DNA of 64,000 nucleotides, taken from positions 79,053,835 through 79,117,834 of the forward strand of contig JAVIAB010000041.1 in the NCBI GenBank assembly GCA_032433765.1, read 5' to 3'. A program made the translations under genes and the position numbers. How positions within the stretch are numbered: the stretch's first letter is position 1; every line of letters starts with the position of its first letter. This document shows positions 42,501 to 53,489 of this stretch, one piece after another. Under the pieces are notes generated by a model that was given only the letters and a program-made list of their open reading frames with translations, had not been told where the DNA came from and did not search any database. The stretch is from Megaustenia siamemsis (lineage: Eukaryota > Mollusca > Gastropoda > Stylommatophora > Ariophantidae).

Positions 42501-43025
42501 GGTGGGATTTTGGTTCCTATGCCAACTTTTACACTTTAAATGTCATCAACAAGTTGCCTTCAAGGGAAATCCGAAGTTATTTCTCAAAATTTATTGTCAA
42601 CACTCAAATAATTCTAATATCGCTGTTGAAGATAACCTCCCCCCCCCCCCCTTTTTGTCTGTAATAGTACATAGACTAGGATAGAATAGATCACATAATG
42701 GGAGATAGAGATATAGCTTGGGTTGGGTATCTGTGAAATAATCTAAACTCAGTGGATGATGGTAGTACAATTGAAACATAGACACAGAAGAACAGCAGCT
42801 AGTTTAGGGAATGGAAAATTGTAGCTGCTATTGGAAAGGTGGGGGAATATATGTCAACTTTGTAATAGAGTAAGCGAGTGAAAGCATGTGAGCAGGTAAC
42901 TTAGTTGTTACCCGCTTCTTTAACGGACAAAAGCAGTAACATATGGTAGCAACCATCAGTAGTTAGGACATAAATTTAAGGTATGGAAAATTTGCAGCCA
43001 GAATAACAAGTTGTGGATATGGAGA
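42500..43025. other. No gene seen; poly-C tract
   Basis: SLCO intron 3. A C run lies at 42639-42652. No exon or transposon signature recognised. Confidence 0.5.
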
Positions 43026-43029
43026 TATC

Positions 43030-43520
43030 GCAGAGTTAATAGTGGCTGGTGGACACACGGAGAGTTAATGGTGGCTGGTGGACACACGGAGAGTTAATGG
43101 TGGCTGGTGGACACACGCAGAGTTAATGGTGGCTGGTGGACACACGGAGAGTTAATGGTGGCTGGTGGACACACGGAGAGTTAATGGTGGCTGGTGGACA
43201 CACGCAGAGTTAATGGTGGTTGGTGGACACACGGAGAGTTAATGGTGGCTGGTGGACACACGGAGAGTTAATGGTGGCTGGTGGACACACTCAGAGTTAA
43301 TGGTGGCTGGTGGACACACGGAGAGTTAATGGTGGCTGGTGGACAACGCAGAGTTAATGGTGGCTGGTGGACAACGCAGAGTTAATGGTGGCTGGTGGAC
43401 AACGCAGAGTTAATGGTGGCTGGTGGACAACGCAGAGTTAATGGTGGCTGGTGGACACACGGAGAGTTAATGGTGGCTGGTGGACAACGCAGAGTTAATG
43501 GTGGCTGGTGGACACACGGA
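43030..43520. repeat. 29-bp minisatellite, about 17 copies
   Basis: Unit gagttaatggtggctggtgg, acacacgga; a shorter variant has acaacgca. Located in intron 3. Confidence 0.95.
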
Positions 43521-43739
43521 AGTGGGGAAGAAGGAAAGGCAGAATTATAATGATGGGTTTGGAGAATGGAAATTTCCACGCAGATTTCCACAACAGCAGG
43601 TTGGGGATTGACAATATAGCATGCGTTGACCCCATGACTTTGACCGTCTGATAAATAAGTTGTCATCCAACTACCAGGAAAGATCACAGTCATGAGGTAA
43701 TCATTAATTCGAATAAGGTATAGAGATTTCATGAAAACA

Positions 43740-45430
43740 AATTGTTATCGTCAAATCTGGGGAATGGTTCAAGTTTCGGACACAGAATGATGAGAGTTGA
43801 CCGACTCCAAGTGATCAGAGGAGTTGCAATTTGTCACCTCGCGACAACTGCGGCAATCCCATTGGCTGCTGATAATTCACGGGAAGAGTTGTGACTGAAT
43901 ATTTAAACTTCAACACAATAGGCTGAGAGGAAGCACTTTATTTTAGACACAGAGAGAGAAGACAGAAATGGAGACTAAGTAAGCTTAGTCCAGCTTCGGC
44001 CGAACTGCCGAAAGCAGTTAGTTAGAAGTTAAGTAGAACTAGACGTGTTCGAAACTAAGAAAATCATATCGCAAGTTAGGAAGTTTAGACAAGAAAAGTT
44101 AGTAAGGAATCATAAAGTTTATTGTAATCAATTAGCTGAGCTATAGAATATTACAACAAGTGAGTTAATGAACATATGAAAATTAGTTATGAAACTGTGA
44201 AGTGTTGAGAGTTGTGCTTCACATTCTCATTAACGTAAGTTGATTAATGTTGCATGTAAGATATGCACTTGTGGACAGATCATATTCACCGACGATTGTC
44301 TCAGAGATGTCCAGAATTAAAGAACACTTAATTCTTTAAGAAGTGCACCCACTATAGTTCGAATCATGTGCCAAGAGATGAATAAAAGTCAATAAACTGT
44401 ATTATGATTTATGTATACAGGAAAAGACTCTGTCATGATTAACGTTTGTGATTAATGTAATGTGATATGCTGTCAATGAACAATAACAATATCAAAGTAA
44501 CAAATAACATCAACCTTCTATAACAAACTTGGCTTGACCGTCACATGTCCAGAGATTAGGCTGATAAACTCGGGGGAAGGTTCAGTTTATGAGAGAGATG
44601 TTAGTCTTATGGTACATATTAGCTTTATTTTTTAAACTCAGAGGTTAATTAAATGTCAATATGTAGTTTTGTTTTGCAAAATTTGACTCAAAAGTCATCT
44701 AGAGTTGAAGTTCGCATTCAACCATTGGCTGAGTGATCACTAGACAGCTGCTAAGTCAAATCAAATATGCAAATGGAACAGAGGTATTTAACTTCACGCA
44801 TTAGCAGAATAAAAATATTTTTAGAGAGAAGATTGAAATAGAGAAACACCCAGAAAATGTAAAAGAGATGAACTTAGTCCGGCTTCGGCCGAAAATGCAT
44901 GAATACAGAGGTGAGTTTTTATAGTTATTGACTTCGACACAGTTTTTATCAAGATGTCGATTAGAGATGTCGAAGGAAGATCCAGAGAAGACATGATTTA
45001 GATCAGAAGTGTTTCAAGTTTGATACAAAAGTGTTGTGCCCCACAAATCAAAAGTAAGTAAATTAAGAGTAGCATTGAATAAGTCAAGACATAGAAATAG
45101 AACAGCAAGTGTCAAGCAAGACAAGTTGTAATATTTGATATAATGAAAGATAGAATTAGAAATGTCACAGACAGTATATACTAAGAGGTGCATCAAATAA
45201 GGACCGGTATTAACCTCATGAGCGCATCAAGATGAGGAATATTAATTTAAGAATTGGAATTAGAATTATAATTTAGATGTACTCCACTATACTTCACGTG
45301 TACAACCGACGATCAAATAAACTTGTATAAGCAAAATGTCATAGTCTGTGATTATTGACGACATGAATCCATGTCAAGACATTGTTTGCACGTCGTGTTG
45401 TGATTTCTATGAGTCGTAATTATGAACATA
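43740..45430. repeat. Two LTR-like segments in tandem (43740-44545 and 44560-45430)
   Basis: Each has a TATA-like box before acttca (gaatatttaaacttcaac; gaggtatttaacttcac). A motif follows with a palindromic ttcggccgaa (gtccagcttcggccgaac; gtccggcttcggccgaaa), then A/T-rich sequence with aataaa-type signals (aataaaagtcaataaac near 44382). The first shares its 3' part with 39000-39345. They may be solo LTRs or another repeated promoter-bearing unit; ends were not defined. Confidence 0.45.
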
Positions 45431-45589
45431 TCTCAACTCTGTATCATCAAATAGTTAGTAGCAGTTCCCAGTCAAAAGACAAGACTCTGGAGACAACCAC
45501 GATACTATCAAACCTATAATACAACGTACGCCTGCCAACCCATTCTAAATGGGACTCACTGAACGTGATATTTTGTTGTAACATGCAAC

Positions 45590-46018
45590 AGCACACGCAC
45601 ACACAATAACAGGTTGAAACGCTGCTTGAAGACATGAAACGACACACGCACACACAATAACAAGTTGAAACGCTGCTAGAAGACATGAAACGACACACGC
45701 ATACACAATAACAGGTTGAAACGCTGCTAGAAGACATGAAACGACACACGCATACACAATAACAGGTTGAAACGCTGCTAGAAGACATGAAACGACACAC
45801 GCACACACAATAACATGTTGAAACGCTACTTGAAGACATGAAACGACACACAATAACAGGTTGAAACGCTACTTGAAGACATGAAACGACACACAATAAC
45901 AGGTTGAAACGCTACTTGAAGACATGAAACGACACACAATAACAGGTTGAAACGCTACTTGAAGACATGAAACGACACACAATAACAGGTTGAAACGCTA
46001 CTTGAAGACATGAAACGA
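45590..46018. repeat. 42-47-bp minisatellite abutting SLCO exon 3 donor
   Basis: Unit caggttgaaacgctacttga, agacatgaaacgacacacaa, ta. Older copies to the left carry an added cgcacaca/cgcataca. The last unit ends about 14 bases from the exon 3 donor. It does not contain exon sequence. Confidence 0.93.
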
Positions 46019-46032
46019 CACAAACATGTTAC

Positions 46033-46114
46033 CTCTGCAATGTCCTAGCACATTGAGATTGACCGGCTTGGTGGTAGATGTCGCTTGACCGTTCATGGTG
46101 ATGTCGACTTCCGG
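46033..46114 (-). CDS. SLCO: SLCO exon 3: cytoplasmic loop between TM6 and TM7
   Basis: Donor gcagag|gtaacatg (phase 1). It encodes PEVDITMNGQATSTTKPVNL, then NVLGHCR and one base of Ala. The loop is poorly conserved in OATPs, so identity rests on position, an open frame, and exact phase with exon 4. The acceptor at 46114 (cactcaccag) is the only one I found that agrees with the phase 0 end of exon 2. Acceptors at 46161 and 46166 would give a longer exon (TDLTLTHPASAKPDTHQ added) but need an unseen intervening exon. Confidence 0.75.
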
Positions 46115-46169
46115 CTGGTGAGTGTCTGGTTTAGCGGATGCTGGATGGGTCAAGGTCAGGTCTGTTCTG

Positions 46170-46940
46170 TATTGTAATACATGCACACGCATTAGCAGAA
46201 TGTGATACTTCATATTTTTAAATATTTTAACATTGTAGTTATCATCAACTTCAACATCGCTGTTATCACTACTACAGCGACGGATATTCAGATGAGACAA
46301 CGGAGGCCACAACTCCTGTCATATTTGATCAGAATACAGAACACAATCACATTCCAGCTCAATGAGTTCAATGTCAGCGTACAACCATTCACCGTTTTCC
46401 CTAGTATATCCGTGATATAGATCAAATAACTCAAGTCATTGCTAATAAATAGGCTTCATTATCTATGGACGTCAAACCTACTACAACCCTACAACGGCAT
46501 CTATCGGCCTAGCGATGTGTATAAGAACTATGTAGGTCATTTCTGTAATTACCTCCTTGTTGGCATTACAACAGAAGTACGACTAATAAGACGACGTTCT
46601 ATCTCTTTATTAAAGCATATAGAAGTAAAGCCAATAATAGGTGATCTTATCTAGAGCCTCCGTATGATCACTGCGTTTTTATTTCAACAAAATCAGGAAG
46701 AAAACTGTAACAGATGTTAATAAACAGCAAGACCACTTTTTGTCTTATAACTGATCATACCAATAACTAAGATATTATGACGTCATTATAATAATGCTAA
46801 TTTAAGAGAATCATTGAAGGAACTATATTACACAGCGTACATTGCTTTAATGTCGCAAATGATCAGGTCAAAGGTCAACCTAAAGTTCGGCCTCACCTCA
46901 AGTGTTGACCCCACCTTCCGCCGCTGCACCATCACCATCA
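46170..46940. other. No gene seen; SLCO intron 2
   Basis: Unique A/T-rich sequence. Open frames are short and unrecognised. Confidence 0.5.
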
Positions 46941-46944
46941 CCAT

Positions 46945-47355
46945 CTTCTTCTTCAACGTTCAACGCCCTAAGTGGATGTAGATGCGCTGTGTCGCTAATT
47001 TACGACAAACTGCGACATCTACATCCTTAGGCCAGATACATCCGTCTCTAGCAGGTGTAGATTGTTTAGCGAATTTGGTGGAGGGTAAAGCCACGAAGAA
47101 AGCAAGGATTCGAAAGGAAAAACCGCCACGTTTATTCGGGATGCGAACCTGCGACTTTCTTGTTCAGAGACTAGACCAACGAATCCATTAACAGCTTTCA
47201 GAACAAAATGACAACCCTTATTCTATTTCACTGGTATTTCTAGTCTACCTGCTGCTTTCTTATTCAGAGACTAGACCAACGAATCCATTAACAGCTTTCA
47301 GAACAAAATGACAACCCTTATTCTATTTCACGGGTATTTCTAGTCTACCTGTGAC
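46945..47355. repeat. Dispersed repeat copy 3, tRNA-like head and a 100-bp tandem duplication
   Basis: 46945-47060 resembles the repeat at 9110 and 21480. On the minus strand 47118-47170 carries a tRNA-like ggtctag...gcaggttcgcatcccg pair. A segment of about 100 bp (ttattcagagactagaccaa ... ctagtctacctg) is duplicated in 47150-47355. Confidence 0.55.
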
Positions 47356-47549
47356 ATTTTAACGATTGTAACATAACGTAAGCTATATCAAAGTGCATTA
47401 TTTTCGTTGCTTTAGAAAGGAAGCGATTAACTTGAAGCGCTGTTCTCTGGGCTGTTTATGTTAGACACAACAGTTGATATTCGCTCACTTTGATAATATA
47501 TTTTATCTGTTACATTTTAGTGCTACATCACATAAGTTCTATAAGTCGA

Positions 47550-47917
47550 ACTGTCATCATCATAAAGTGTCGTCTGCACATCGCAGGTTTGCTACCATGA
47601 AGCGTCATTTCACTCTGTCTTGCTTTGATGGTGCAGGTTGTCATAGGCTGACTTGTCCTTCTTTTGATGTTACTCGTCCATGTTCGTCTTGGTCTGCCTC
47701 TGCCTCTTTTACATTGTATTTTTCCTTCCAATATTACTTTTAGTAGGCTGTTGTTTCTTTTAACATGACCCAAACAATTTCATTTGTCTTGTTCTAATTG
47801 TGTTTTGTAGTTCTCTTTTCATTTTTAGTTGTTTTAAGACTTGTTTTCTTTTCCTTCTATCCAATTCTACCTATTCTTCTATATCCACATTTCAAAGACT
47901 TCAATTTTCTGTTCTGT
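47550..47917 (-). pseudogene. RTE-like LINE 3' fragment, inverted relative to its neighbour
   Basis: The minus strand reads from TEQKIEVFEMW at about 47917 through a degraded GHVKRNNSLLKVILEGKIQC, KRGRGRPRRTWTSNIKR to the (ATG)n-like tail near 47555. It lies head to head with the plus-strand copy starting at 47918. Confidence 0.82.
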
Positions 47918-48790
47918 CTATACACTGAGCAAATCTTTAAAAACATCTCAGAGATACCAGACCTAAACATTAATGGAAAGATAATCAATAACCTAAGATA
48001 TGCTGATGATACTGTTCTACTAGCAGAAAATCCTAAAGAACTACAACAATTGCTTAATGTGATAAACATAACAAGGAAAAAATATGGACTAGAAATGAAT
48101 ATCAAAAAGACTAAAACTATGATAATAAACAAAGAAAATTCTCAAGACCTACAATTAAATATCAAAGTTGAGGGAATACATCTGGAGACAGTCCAGAGTT
48201 ACAACTACCTGAGACATACTATAACCAATGATGGAAAATGAAAAACTGAAATAAACAAAAGAATAGGTATGACAAAAAGTAATTTTAATGCCATGAAAAA
48301 TATACTAACAACAAAACAAATATCAGCAGGGCTGAAACTAAGAATGGCAAAATGTTACATCTTCTCAATATTCCTGTATGGTGCAGAAACATGGACATTA
48401 GACAAGAAAACAGAACAGAAAATTGAAGCCTTTGAAATGTGGATTTATAGAAGAATATGTAGAATTGGATGGAAACAAAAGATAACAAACGATGAAGTTT
48501 TAAAACAACTGAAAATAAAAAGAGAACTACTAAATACAATTAAGACAAGACAAATGAAATTTTTGGGGCATGTTAAAAGACACAACAGCCTACTAAAAGT
48601 AATATTGGAAGGAAAAATACAAGGCAAAAGAGGCAGAGGCAGCGCAAGACTAACATGGACGAGTAACATCAAAAGATGGTCAAGTCGATCTATGTCAGCC
48701 TGCACCATCCAAGCAAGAAACAGAGTAGAATGGCGATCCATGGTAGCCAACCTTCGTTGCGGAGAAGGCACACGATGATGATGATGATTT
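47918..48790 (+). pseudogene. RTE-like LINE reverse transcriptase, 3' half, one stop
   Basis: Reads YTEQIFKNISEIPDL, NLRYADDTVLLAEN, KTKTMIINKENSQD to a single TGA at 48239-48241, then continues in the same frame with KTEINKRIG, IFLYGAETWTLDKKTEQKIE, RRICRIGW, FLGHVKRHNSLLKVILEGKI, WTSNIKRW, and ends ...VANLRCGEGTR at 48778 before a gatgatgatgat tail. The YADD box is RT motif 5. 5'-truncated before the fingers domain; the endonuclease is missing. It is the best-preserved RTE-like copy in the window, and apart from one stop it looks recent. Confidence 0.88.
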
Positions 48791-49130
48791 CTTGTCTAAT
48801 GTCCATGTTTCTGCACCATACAGGAATATTGAGAAGATGTAACATTTTGCTATTCAACAGTACAGTATCATTAGTTAGTAATACAGTATCATCAGCTGGT
48901 AATACAGTATCATCAGCTGGTAATACAGTATCATCAGCTAGTAATACAGTATCATCAGCTAGTAATACAGTATCATCAGCTGGTAATACAGTATCATCAG
49001 CTAGTAATACAGTATCATCAGCTAGTAATACAGTATCATCAGCTGGTAATACAGTATCATCAGCTAGTAATACAGTATCATCAGCTGGTAATACAGTATC
49101 ATCAGCATATCTTAGGTTATCGAAGTCGAA
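48788..49130 (-). pseudogene. RTE-like LINE fragment whose YADD box is expanded
   Basis: The left part on the minus strand reads AKCYIFSIFLYGAETWTLDK (48790-48852). The right edge reads NLRYADDT (49105-49130). Between them, instead of the usual roughly 110 codons, lies the 21-bp array. So an internal deletion and a tandem expansion meet in this copy. Confidence 0.85.
48862..49115 (-). repeat. 21-bp minisatellite made of reverse transcriptase YADD codons, 12 copies
   Basis: On the minus strand the unit is gctgatgatactgtattact plus a, coding ADDTVLL. This is the same string as in the related LINE copies at 26720 and 47998. The period is exactly seven codons, so the minus frame stays open. Units alternate ctagta/ctggta. 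The first unit is diverged (ttagttag). Confidence 0.93.
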
Positions 49131-49142
49131 CTGTACGAAAAA

Positions 49143-49860
49143 TTCCAGCTGTCAATAAGAACATAGCTACTTGTCAAAGAACATCGCTACTTGTCAAAGA
49201 ACATCGCTACTTGACAAAGAACATCGCTACTTGACAAAGAACATCACTACGTGACAAAGAACATCACTACGTGACAAAGAACATTGTCACTTGACAAAGA
49301 ACATCACTACGTGACAAAGAACAATGTCGCTTGACAAAGAACAACACTACGTGACAAAGAACAATGGCACTTGACAAAGAACATTGTCACTTGACAAAGA
49401 ACACCACTACGTGACAAAGAACAATATCGCTTGACAAAGAACATCACTACGTGACAAAGAACAATGTCGCTTGACAAAGAACAACACTACGTGACAAAGA
49501 ACAATGACATTTGACAAAGAACATTGTCACTTGACAAAGAACATCACTACGTGACAAAGAACAATATCGCTTGACAAAGAACATCACTACGTGACATAGA
49601 ACATTGTCACTTGACAAAGAACACTGTCACTAGACAAAGAACATCGCTACTTGACAAAGAACATTGTCACTTGACAAAGAACATCACTACTTGACAAAGA
49701 ACATTGTCACTAGACAAAGAACATCACTACTTGACAAAGAACATTGTCACTAGACAAAGAACATCACTACTTGACAAAGAACAATGCCACTAGACAAAGA
49801 ACATCGTTACTTGACAAAGAACATTGCTAATTAACAACGAACATCGCTACTTGACAAGGA
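49143..49860. repeat. 20-bp minisatellite, about 36 copies
   Basis: Unit acaaagaacatcactacgtg and variants (attgtcacttg, aatgtcgcttg). In the middle, cgtgac and cttgac units alternate in a partly regular pattern with a period of two or more units. Confidence 0.93.
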
Positions 49861-49904
49861 TGAATAGAATAATCTGTAGAAGCAACACATTTGGTTATTT
49901 GGTA

Positions 49905-50510
49905 CTGGAAGGCTCCGGTATCACTGCAAACGAATGGGTGTCCGGTTAGCGCAATCGATAGGCGGTTGGCTTACCACGGCAACAGCCTGGGTTCGTACCC
50001 TGGCGAGGACACCTGGGTTTTACTAATTCCCTAAAAATTAGTACCTCTGAAGTCGGAGTAAATCTGCCTGCATGGCGAGGGGCATCCTGTAATGGGATAA
50101 AACAGACTTTACACGCAAAATTCAGTCCCACAAAATTGAGTGGGTGGGACTTCGTCAGAGGTCAAAGCTGACGAAAACGAACGAACGAACTGCAAACGAA
50201 TTAAAATCCATAATTGCTCAACCATAATTGTAGCAGTCTCAGCACACGCCAAATGACATAAGGCGAAACCGTACAGAAAGTGAGTGAACACAGCCAACCG
50301 TTTCCTGCCATACGATATCAGCATTCATTGTACAATTGGAATATCGAAGCATGATTAAAACGGATGAGACACACAGCTCACGGTGTGCAGAGAGCACTTA
50401 ACTCAGTAGCTCCTGCAACAAGCCGGACTTGGAATATGAGGAAACTGCAACAAGGAACACTTTTCATGCACAGCCTTCAATTGTTCCCGCTGCCTATCCC
50501 CAAATACTGG
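49905..50510. mobile_element. Unclassified dispersed element, copy 2, split by a SINE
   Basis: Starts aggctccggtatcactgcaa (49911-49930), is interrupted by the SINE at 49936-50188, and resumes gcaaacgaattaaaatccat to about 50510 with cacagctcacggtgtgcaga and gtagctcctgcaac. It then runs into a short RTE-like 3' fragment (cctatgacaatctgcaccat, 50524-50590). Confidence 0.7.
49936..50188 (+). mobile_element. tRNA-derived SINE, family C, with 13-bp target duplication
   Basis: Target duplication actgcaaacgaat at 49923-49935 and 50189-50201. Head ggttagcgcaatcgataggc and B-box gggttcgtaccc (49990-50001). The tail (acctctgaagtcggag, then acacgcaaaattcagtcc, then gacttcgtcagaggtcaaag) resembles that of family B, although the tRNA-like head is different. 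It ends in an acgaacgaacga short repeat. Confidence 0.92.
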
Positions 50511-50523
50511 AAGTTCAAGTCAA

Positions 50524-50610
50524 CCTATGACAATCTGCACCATCAAAGCAAGAGACAGAGTGGAAAGGCGCTCCATGGTAGCCACCCTTTCAGCCCTGAT
50601 AGGACATACA
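50524..50610 (+). pseudogene. Short RTE-like LINE 3' fragment
   Basis: cctatgacaatctgcaccat and gctccatggtagccaccctt match the last codons of the RTE-like copies at 48690-48760 and 51330-51395. Confidence 0.6.
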
Positions 50611-50889
50611 AGTCCCACTTAATATGTGCTACGTTATCTTAAGAAGCGTTGTTTCCTGGCGAGACTTGTATTTCCAGTAGACTATATCAATGGGAATCGT
50701 CAACAGATGGCGTTGACAGCGTGACCTCCTGGAAGGGGCCGTTTACTTTCGTTTTCAAATTGAGCTGGCTCGCCTTTCGATCCAATACATTTATATAAGA
50801 TAATGGAGATATGTCTGGACTTCTGTGCTCCGTCTGATTTAAAGTACACAGTGTTGATAATTGTTACCAAATGATGTCTGTTGTGCTGT

Positions 50890-51435
50890 TGTTAGAGGTC
50901 ACTACTGTGATCGCAAACAGTAATTTTAATGCCATGAAGAACATACTAACATCAAAACAAATAACATCAGGGCTAAAACTAAGAATAGCAAAATGTCACA
51001 TCTTCTCAATATTCTTGTGTGGTGCAGAAACACGGACATTAGACAAGAAAACAGAACAGAAAATTGAAGCCTTTGAAAAAATGGATATATAGAAGAATAG
51101 GTAGAATTGGATGGAAGGGAAAGAAAACAAACGATGGAGTTCTAAAACAACTAAAAATAAAAAGAGAACTACTAAGCACAATTAGAACAAGACAAATGAG
51201 ATTTTTGGAGCATGTTAAAAGACACAACAGCCTAATAAAAGTAATTTTGGAAGGGGAAATACAAGGTAAAAGAGACAGAGGCAGACCAAGACTAACATGG
51301 ACGAGTAACATCAAAATATGGACAAATCAACCTATGACAATCTACACCATCAAAGCAAGAGACAAAGTGGAATAGTGCTCTATAGTAGCCAACCTTCGAT
51401 GCGGAGACGGCACTCAATGATGATGATGATGATGA
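50890..51435 (+). pseudogene. RTE-like LINE 3' fragment
   Basis: Plus strand: SNFNAMKNILTSKQITSGLK, AKCHIFSIFLCGAETRTLDK, then a frameshift near 51085 and KKWIYRRIGRIGWKGKKTND, FLEHVKRHNSLIKVILEGEI, WTSNIKIW, a stop at 51373-51375, and a tgatgatgatgatgatgatg tail at about 51417-51440. 5'-truncated. Confidence 0.82.
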
Positions 51436-51839
51436 TGACTGTGATGGAATCACATACAATATTTTTAAAATCGCAACAATAAAGAAGTCAGAACTGAAAG
51501 GATCAATCTATTGTATAGTAAGTATTGCCTGATCGAATGAATGTGAAGCCCGCTGGAGATGCTGTCAAGTTTAATATTCTGTGGTGATTCGGCATGAGCG
51601 ATCAGGAGAGAGATCTCGGGTATGAAATGTCCCAGTAAAATGAAGTCTGATCTGTACACACACCACATAAACACAGCAATGAGATTTAATGATGAGGAGG
51701 ATCTAGTGCTGCAGTACGAATAGGATAGTGGTGGGACTGCTGATAAAGAAGACTTAGTGTTGCAGTGTGGTGGGATTAATAATATAGAAGACCTAGTGTT
51801 GCAATGTGGCGGGATTAATAATATAGAAGACCTATATAT

Positions 51840-53070
51840 GTAGATTCGCGCGTACACAGATGGATCAGCACAGAATGCAGTAAAGAATGGGGGAGCAAGT
51901 GCATATATAGAGTACCCAAATAACACTAGGGATATGAATAAAATAGCAACAGGGAAATATTGTCACAATTATGATGCAGAAATACCCTGGCGAGGACACC
52001 TGGGTTTTACTAATTCCCTAAAAATTAGTAGGAGCCGCGATAGCTCAGTGGTTAGTGAACTGGACTACTACGGACAAGGGGTAGGGTTCGATCCCAACCG
52101 ACGGCTCCGGGTTCACCCAGCCTTAAATGGGTACCGGATTTTTTCTGGGAAAGTAAAAGCAGCACGGGCGTAATACCGACCACATTACCCCAAAAATCAT
52201 GTGCTGAAGGTCTGTAAAATATAGGGTCACTAACACCATATTTCCCTATACGCCACTTGGCGTGACGGGGGGTACTTTACTTTTTACTTTTATGATGCAG
52301 AAATACAAGCAATAAAATTGGCAATAGAAAAACTGCTGAACACTAATCTTAGACCACAACCTGTAGTGTTTTTGACAGATGCAAGATCAGTACTCCAGGC
52401 ACTACAATCTAGAAAATTACCACATTTGCAGACCTTATTGACTGAACTCTGCAAGCACTACAGGGTTGCCCTGCAGTGGATCCCGTCTCACTGTGGAATA
52501 CCAGGAAATGAGGAAGCAGATCAGTTGGCAAAGGAAGGTTCAACAGGCACACAACTAGATATACCAGTTACATACCATCATAAGAAACAGATAATCAAAT
52601 CAATCAGAGGCCCACAAGCCCCAAATCAGGATGCCTTTCATAATATGAATAGATATGAACAAGTTCGCAGACCTTATTGACTGAACTCTGCAAGCACCAC
52701 AAGGTTGCCCTGCAGTGGATCCCATCCCACTGTGGAATAGCAAGAAACTAGAGAACAGATCAGCTGGCAAGGGAAGGCACAACTGGTACACAACCAGATG
52801 CACCAGTTACATACCATCAGAAGAAACAGATAATCAAGTCAATTAGAAGACCACACGTTCCAAATTAAGACGCCTACCATAATATGAATAGATGGGAACA
52901 AGTTATCATTATGCGCCTCAGAATAGGTCACAATCGACCCCACAGTCACATGTATACAAAATTCAAAATTGGCCACAATTGGACAGGCGCCCCAGAATAC
53001 TGAACACATACTTCAAGACTGCACCGAGTATAGTAGACTCAAGAAAAAAACATTTGCCCATAAATACAAC
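51840..53070 (+). pseudogene. LINE RNase H and C-terminal module, interrupted by a SINE
   Basis: TDGSAQNAVKNGG (51858-51896) begins the RNase H domain, with the first catalytic Asp. The frame reaches HNYDAEI and is cut by a 304-bp insertion at 51986-52289. It then continues QAIKLAIEKLL, VVFLTDARSVLQAL (third acidic site) and WIPSHCGIPGNEEADQLAKE with the conserved His and Asp. A 239-bp segment (52428-52666) is duplicated in tandem to about 52905, with stops. The C-terminal module (MRLRIGHNRPHSHMYTK, then a shifted APQNTEHILQDCTEYSRLKK) ends near 53070. Confidence 0.85.
51986..52289 (+). mobile_element. Chimeric SINE insertion (family C fragment plus family A) with 17-bp target duplication
   Basis: The duplication ttatgatgcagaaatac lies at 51969-51985 and 52290-52306. 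The first 45 bases (51986-52030) are identical to the middle of the family C SINE (49999-50043). From 52031 a full family A SINE follows: 7-bp acceptor-stem complements ggagccg and cggctcc, A-box tagctcagtgg, B-box gggttcgatccc, and tail ggtactttactttttac. One duplication surrounds both parts, so they inserted as one molecule. Confidence 0.93.
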
Positions 53071-53124
53071 ACTAGAGACAAAAACTCTATGAGTCATTGA
53101 AAAAAATACAAAAGACATTGCAGA

Positions 53125-53336
53125 TACAGACAGACAGACGGATGGACGGTCGGACGGGCGGGCGGACGGACGGACGGACGGAAAGACAGACAGACGGATG
53201 GACGGTCGGACGGGCGGGCGGACGGACGGACGGACGGAAAGACAGACAGACGGATGGACGGTCGGGCGGACGGACGGACGGACGGAAAGACAGACAGACG
53301 GATGGACGAACGGACGGACGGACGGACGGACGGACG

Positions 53337-53402
<66 letters not shown>

Positions 53403-53412
53403 TAGATAAAGA
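53125..53412. repeat. GACG/GACA minisatellite and tetranucleotide tract
   Basis: Three or four longer units of (cggacggacggaaagacaga) plus a (CAGA)n tail at 53340-53400. Arg/Asp/Gly-rich frames are artefacts. Confidence 0.92.
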
Positions 53413-53489
53413 GGGTAGATAGATAGGTAGGTAGCTGTAACTGTCACAACAGGGCTACATGATCTCGCCGACAACAAAGCTATAATGGG

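Noticed and set aside
49143..49860. CRISPR-like array
   Set aside because: Regular 20-bp units have no unique spacers, and the surroundings are eukaryotic introns with LINEs. It is a minisatellite. The same applies to the other arrays.
52031..52110. Functional tRNA gene
   Set aside because: It has box A, box B and a 7-bp acceptor stem, but the body continues into a SINE that is found in four copies and it lies in a target-duplicated insertion.
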